Shown here piece after piece: positions 58,866 through 64,000 of a stretch of DNA of 64,000 bases (position 1 is its first letter; every line of letters starts with the position of its first letter). The stretch spans positions 11,858,305 through 11,922,304 of the forward strand of contig JAPWDM010000006.1 in assembly GCA_035578155.1 (NCBI GenBank). The letters run 5' to 3'. Source of the DNA: Brachynemurus nebulosus (taxonomy: Eukaryota > Arthropoda > Insecta > Neuroptera > Myrmeleontidae). The notes below the pieces were generated by a model, which saw only the letters and a program-made list of their open reading frames with translations, made no database searches and was not told the origin of the DNA. A program made the position numbers and the translations under genes.

Positions 58866-60091
58866 GGAGGTATTTTAGTCTAGAGGCTCGATTTTGAGCT
58901 GACTATATTTCCCGTATCATTCATTTGGCCATTCTTTGATGATACTTAAAAACAAACAAAAAAAACAGTAAACATTTTTAGTATACATTTTTTTAATAGT
59001 TTTTTTTATTGATATTTGAAAAGTATAAAAATTTTAAAAAAATTCAAAATTGAAATCGGTACAGGCCGACAAAGTGGGGATTCAAAAAAAGGTGTCCCCT
59101 GGTTGACGTGATTCCAACCCTATCCTGGTGATCTGAAACATAAAATTTTAGTCAATTCTTAATAAACAAGGATGTAAAATTAGTTGGACGTAGCCGATTT
59201 GAAAATAGTATATTGTGTAATAAGTGCGGGAAATTGTCGATTGCCCACGAAAGCGAAGTTGAGCGCACGAACGTAGTGAGTGCGCTCAACTTCGCTTGAC
59301 TGGGCAATCGACAATCCCGCACGAGTTGCACATACTATTTTTTATTACGAATTTCACATACATTTTTCTATTATTATCACTATTTTTGACATTTTTATTA
59401 CTTTTTAAAATAATATTTTTAAGTGTTCGTCTTTTTTTCTGAATTAATTATCGTTTAAATTACTTTGTTGGTGGTTTCTATAGAAATAATTATGAAATAT
59501 TTATTAAATGAAAAATCAACAGGCGGCTTTGCGTGTTTTGATTAAATTTTGCGTGTTTTATTGTCGATTTGCGTGTGGAAAGTTATTTTCCGGACGCAAA
59601 AAAGTATGTGGGAAGAGTCCAGTCAACAGTGGGCAAACAGCTATTTTGCGTACAGAAATGTGTGCGTCAAGTTAGTACTTCTTCCGCATGAGTAATAAAA
59701 AATAAATTTTTTCATAAAATGGCGTCCATTTAAAAAAATCATTTTTTCGCCTCCTTTTTTTCCTCCAGTAGTAAAAAAAAAATTCCAAAAACCTCTACGT
59801 CGGACCAATTTTGATAGTATTAAGGTCTGTAGCAAATTTCAAGTAAATCGGTGCATTAGAACTTGAGATATCATGTCAACCGTATCGAAAAAAGTAGTTT
59901 CGAGTAACTTATATTAAAAATTTGAATTTAACACTGAAAAGATACACATTACACAGGGCAAAATAGCCATAGATCCGAAAATAATTCGAATTTTCGTAAA
60001 TTCTTTTAGAGGCTCCTATTCTTAAAGGTCTGTACTTTGAAAATATCAAAAAAAAATCGATTTTTTCGAATTTCTAGACTAGAATACCCCC
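58866..60091 (+). mobile_element. TTAA-target TIR element family 2, copy 2, with nested insertion
   Basis: The ends GGAGGTATTTTAGTCTAGA and TCTAGACTAGAATACCCCC are inverted repeats inside TTAA (58862-58865 and 60092-60095). It matches copy 1 (54738-55449) in inverse except for about 500 bp inserted at about 59206-59705. The core length agrees with copy 1 when the insert is set aside. Confidence 0.85.
59206..59705. mobile_element. Insertion carrying a GC-rich hairpin
   Basis: Absent from the other family 2 copy, so it is a later insertion. Near its left end (59224-59322) is a long hairpin: GTGCGGGAAATTGTCGATTG pairs with CAATCGACAATCCCGCAC (one bulge), then GCGAAGTTGAGCGCAC pairs perfectly with GTGCGCTCAACTTCGC around an 11-base loop. 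TAATAAG near the left and GAGTAATAAAAAAT at the right may be remnants of terminal repeats. Family unassigned, exact ends uncertain by a few bases. Confidence 0.7.
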
Positions 60092-60095
60092 TTAA

Positions 60096-61150
60096 TATTT
60101 CACAAATAATTCTTTTTTTGAGTTTAGTCTACTGTCTAGTTCCTCTAATTTAACTGAATCAGTATCTCCATGCTGGAAATTATATTAGGAACACGCTGTA
60201 TATAGTCCATCTTTAGGTCAGTGTATATATACAGCCTATTATTGAAGACGAAACAACAAAAGAATTTGCTTTCTTCACTTGGAAGTCAGGAATAATGTAA
60301 ATACGAAAAATTGGGATTGTATCGGAATCCAAAACGCTTCTAGTCACAATATCTGAAAAGAAATATAGGTATATAAAAACTCATTTATTTATTTATTATT
60401 AAAACTTAATTTTCAGAATAAATAAGTCATTAATAAACAATTGAAGTACCTACATAAAATCATTAACAAACAAATGCAATTTTCGATTTTCAATTTTTTT
60501 TAATTTGTTTGTTTTTAAATTAAATATTTTTTTCTTAATCTTATAAAACGTGTTTACAAAATTGTCACACCAATAATAAAAACAATTTTCAACCATTTCA
60601 AAACTCTTTGTTTGTGTGTATTGGTGTTAAATTAAAAATTTACAAATACAAATTACAAAATAATATTAGCAATAATTTAATCAGAAATATGGAAAAAAAG
60701 TTTGAAGAGAAATATGGAAAAAAAGGTTTAAGATCGCACGATCAAAGTAAAAACTTTTATGGCAATCGTATAGGGATAACCATGGACCACAGGTCCCCCC
60801 GCCAGAAAAATTTTTAATTCCGTTAGGTCCGTAAAAAACGATTAAAATCGAATTTTAAGTTTCTGAAATCGTTTTTTTTTTACTAAAATTAAGCTTGTAG
60901 GATCACTAGAAATCAGACCTTTGTCGAGTTAATCATATTCTCAAAAGAAATTTGGTCTTCTTGATACTAAAATCGGAAAGTCCACACCACTTTAATTTAA
61001 GCCACTTCCATACTGACCGAGTTACAAAAAAAAATGTTTTTGAATATAAAGACGCCAGCAAGATGACAGAAATTTTTCAGTAAAAATGACATATGTCCTA
61101 CTGAACGGAAATTAATTCAAATTTTAACGGTTTTTCAATTATTACCTTAA
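60096..61150. other. Non-coding sequence
   Basis: No recognisable gene. The 69-codon frame at 60608-60817 is lysine- and asparagine-rich with no domain. No repeat ends seen. Confidence 0.45.
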
Positions 61151-62002
61151 GGAGGACCACTGGTGTGACATTTTGAAAAAAAATGGAAAGTTTTTGTTTT
61201 TGCATGTTTCGATAGTCTATACCTTTAAAAATAACATACTAAAGTTTCAAGTGCATATCTCAAATAGTTTTTGAGCTACAACCATCCGAAGAGCTAATTG
61301 TGATTTTCATTGTTAACTTTGAGGTATTGATGTTGATAGTATGATAAAATGTATGAAGGTTGATAGTTCGGGAGTTTCTGGACGTGGCTGCCAGTCACAT
61401 GTTGTGGAGCAGCTAGACTCTGGCACATTTAAATGAATCATCTAGTTTTAGTATGACCGTTATAATGAGTACAATTTAAATTAAAACTAAAAGGTAAAGT
61501 AAAAAAAACTACATTTTTCAAATTTGCTGCAGCTATAACTCGAAGACAAATCATCCGATCGATTTGATTCTTATTTCAACTTCCTTTATATATGTTTCTT
61601 CCTGCCATGAACCTCCAGTTTTCCGATCGAATAAAAAATGTAATTTTTTCAGGCAAAAATCATTAAATTTTCGCGCAAAATTTGAAACATCTTTTTCAAA
61701 ACTCCACCATTTTGTTAAATTTCAACATTTTTTTTTTCGATTGAGGTTCATGGCACGGGAAATATCTTCTAGGATTTCAGGCACCGTGAAGGTCGCTATC
61801 ACTGCAGCAGTGGGGGAACTTTTTCTTTGGAGCCGTGGGAACTAAATTTTTAATTTTTTGGTCCAAAAATTTTATCATGAATTTATTATATATCAGCGAA
61901 TATGTCCTTAAAATATTAAAACATTTCATACAGTAGTTTTCTATAAAAAAAAAATTCCCAAAAATCACCTTTTTTTTCAGACGGTAACACTAGTGGTCCC
62001 CC
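61151..62002 (-). mobile_element. TTAA-target TIR element family 1, copy 2 (inverted)
   Basis: The ends GGAGGACCACTGGTGTGAC and GTAACACTAGTGGTCCCCC lie inside TTAA (61147-61150 and 62003-62006). The 852 bp match 57302-58205 in reverse over almost the whole length, with moderate divergence. Frames on both strands here are by-products. Confidence 0.87.
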
Positions 62003-62006
62003 TTAA

Positions 62007-62599
62007 TTTTACTACGTTACATTTCGGCAAGTATATTTTTCTATAATTTTCCCTGTTAAAGTTCAGATCCGCTCCTGGAGCGGAAATTATATTTAAAATA
62101 AAAAAATTAAAATGCAAAAATTAATTAAATGTAATCATTTTAATATATTTTCAAAAATGAATTTTTTATATGTTTTTCAATTAAAAGAAAATTAAAATGC
62201 AATCACCGCCTACTAATTAATTATAAATAATTAAAAATTAAATTCAAATAAAAATATATCACAAATTAATTTTCTATGATCAATATAATATTGTATATAC
62301 ATATATATTAATATAAATCTGTAGTATATTTAAGTTATATTATTTAATGGTTGGATATTTAATAATAACCGATTCTTGATGAATATCACAAACTCAATTT
62401 CCACAAGCCAAACAATAATATAAAAGTAAATATAAAAATGGCCTAATAAAAATCTAATCATAACAATAAGTCTATGGCAAAAGGCAATATCACTCAGTGC
62501 CGTGTTAATTTCCACATATATAGTTTTTGTACAACCTTCTATACGATTCCACTGTTTATTGTCAATATTATTGGTGTCAATAAATATAATTGGAACCTT
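62007..62599. other. Non-coding AT-rich sequence
   Basis: Very AT-rich with no gene, RNA or repeat ends recognised. Confidence 0.5.
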
Positions 62600-63020
62600 T
62601 GCACCAAGTATCTTGTTTAAGGAAGTTGGTCGATAAAACGATTTTTTTCAAAGGATTTTAACGAAACTCCTCATTTTGAGAAAAACGATTTCAAAGTTTT
62701 GTAATTTTAACACGGGCTTAAAAATTTAATATATTATAAAATACAAAGTTACAAACCATATTTAATAAGAAATAAAAATGATTGACCACGCCGTTTTTGA
62801 AATATAATTTAAAAACATCATTTTACAACGTTTTTACAACGCTTTTTTAACAATTATTTTAAATTGCTACAACATAATCGCGCGGAAATTCAAAAAAAAC
62901 AAGTGGTATACAAATATAATAACTGGAGAATGTCAATACATTATTTAATTTTTGATAAAAGAAAATTTTTTCGCTGAGATATGCTTTTGTACCTGACTAT
63001 CTCACAGCAACTACGTTAAA
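62600..63020 (-). repeat. Dispersed repeat family G, copy 2 (inverted)
   Basis: Matches 35340-35860 in reverse order and orientation: CGATTTTTTTCAAAGGATTT, CCACGCCGTTTTTGAAAT, GCTACAACATAATCGCGCGG, TACCTGACTATCTCACAGCA. Class unknown. Confidence 0.8.
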
Positions 63021-63156
63021 TAGAAAAAATTCTAACATAAGTTATTTTTTTCCAAAAAAAATTATTAGTTTAAATGTCACTAATAAATTATAAAGTCACC
63101 CCCACCCCTTTCCAATGAGCACCGCGTACCCCTCTTTGAGGTGGGGGGAGTGAAAG

Positions 63157-63593
63157 TAGAGATGAGTAAAATTTGTCTTGGTCTTGAATTTTTTGCAAGA
63201 CCAAGACTATCTATACCAAGAGCAATATACTCTATAGACTATAAGTATGATTGCAAGACCAATACCAAGACTCAAGTGAGTAAGACCAAGACAAAAGCAA
63301 GAAAAAAGCAACAGTCTTGCAAAACTATTTAAATAGTTTGAAAGTATAATTATAATACCGTAAAGAGAGAAAATTCTGATTTTAGAAGGAAAAAACTCAC
63401 TAATAAAAAAATGCAAGAAAGTATACAAGATTTTTTAGCAATACCAAGACCAAGACTGCATTTTGCAAGACCAAGACCAGCACCAAGACTCAAACTGCTC
63501 TAGCAAGATCAAGACCAAGATTTTCAATGTAAGAACAAGACCAAAACCAAGACTGCCAAGTCTTGGTCTTGGTCTTGCATTTGCTCATCACTA
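63157..63593. mobile_element. MITE rich in CAAGAC/GTCTTG hexamers, copy 2
   Basis: The left end TAGAGATGAGTAAAAT and the right end GCATTTGCTCATCACTA are inverted, and AGTGAAAG lies on both sides (63149-63156 and 63594-63601), a perfect 8-bp TSD. The interior, like 39424-39821, holds many AAGACC/GGTCTT strings flanking an AT-rich core with ACCGTAAAGAGAGAAAATT in both copies. No coding content. Confidence 0.93.
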
Positions 63594-63601
63594 AGTGAAA
63601 G

Positions 63602-64000
63602 CTTACCTTCTGGCCAATTATACTTGGTTTTTTTCTGTTTTACGGGAAAAATGGGTCGTACAAAACTCATAAAATTCTCTACAAAAAAGGTTATTGATAC
63701 TTATAGTCACTCTCACTCACTTTTTAGGGTCCTACCTGGGTGTAAATTTCCGAAAATTGTTCACTCTTTAACACGAAAAACACGAAAAGTTACTTTCCAA
63801 AATGTGAAAAAAGTTAATGCGGAACTCTTATATCACCTTCTGTTCAATTTTTATAACTGCTGTAGCTCAAAGAAAACCGAAAGAAACCGGAATTTTTCGA
63901 TTTTTTTAAAATGTTGAAAATGGTGGTAACTTCAAAACCTGACTTCATGTCTTTAGCCCTAGTAGTTCAGGAGTAATAGCCCTAGTTGATTTAAGCGCCA
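63602..64000. other. Right edge, non-coding as far as seen
   Basis: A 97-codon frame at 63624-63917 is rich in Lys, Arg and Ser (MGRTKLIKFSTKKVID, HSLFRVLPGCKFPKIVHS) but contains no motif I recognise. It may be by chance or part of a repeat; the window ends shortly after. Confidence 0.35.

Noticed and set aside
63157..63593. Possible telomeric or interstitial telomere repeat (CTTGGT-like hexamers)
   Set aside because: The hexamer is not TTAGG, it occurs in both orientations, and it is bounded by inverted termini with an 8-bp target duplication.

Overview
This 64 kb window is AT-rich, gene-poor eukaryotic DNA, almost certainly from an insect. The evidence is a spliced insect-type fatty acyl-CoA reductase (FAR) gene, a ZNF474-like C2HC zinc-finger exon, and many short class II (DNA) transposons. 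I cannot name the order or species. I saw no retroelement reverse transcriptase, rRNA, bacterial gene or CRISPR array, though without a search tool I could miss diverged ones.

Layout. 1-5 kb: an AT microsatellite, a dispersed repeat with a nested hAT MITE (target-site duplication, TSD, intact), the minus-strand C2HC zinc-finger exon (2322-3308), and an AATCGATT-rich repeat. 5-24 kb: no gene recognised. It holds a deleted hAT with a transposase C-terminus, a foldback, and mariner, piggyBac, PIF/Harbinger-like and hAT MITEs. 24-40 kb: again no protein gene recognised. It holds a tRNA gene (anticodon AGT, Thr by reading) inside a TA-flanked TIR element, long hairpins, G-rich tracts, two inverted copies of a TIR family, and a hAT MITE carrying a second nested MITE. 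40-50 kb: three degenerate tandem copies of a block and a 1 kb palindrome lie upstream of the FAR gene. The FAR gene has five coding exons from 44854 to 50019 and encodes 527 aa. Its first intron carries a pogo/Tigger MITE and an array of seven heat-shock-element-like sites. 50-64 kb: 3' flank, a recent tandem duplication with AT expansion, and a cluster of TTAA-target elements in which two families each occur as inverted pairs.

The FAR gene is complete by inspection. It has the TGGTGFIG dinucleotide-binding motif, a YTFTK catalytic motif, a FAR_C domain, a C-terminal hydrophobic segment, canonical GT-AG introns in consistent phase, and a poly(A) signal 21 bases after the stop. FARs reduce fatty acyl-CoA to alcohols for wax, cuticular lipid or pheromone. 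The most unusual feature is the array in its first intron: seven matches to TTCnnGAAnnTTC (or its reverse) at 102-103 base spacing, three in one orientation and four in the other, inside hAT-like termini. This could be a transposon-borne stress-response module, or just a transposon's internal repeat.

Mobile-element calls rest on terminal inverted repeats (TIRs) and TSDs read directly: 8 bp for hAT, TA for Tc1/mariner/pogo, TTAA for piggyBac-like and TTA for Harbinger-like. Dispersed repeat families with at least two copies here are named A to G for reference; these are my labels.
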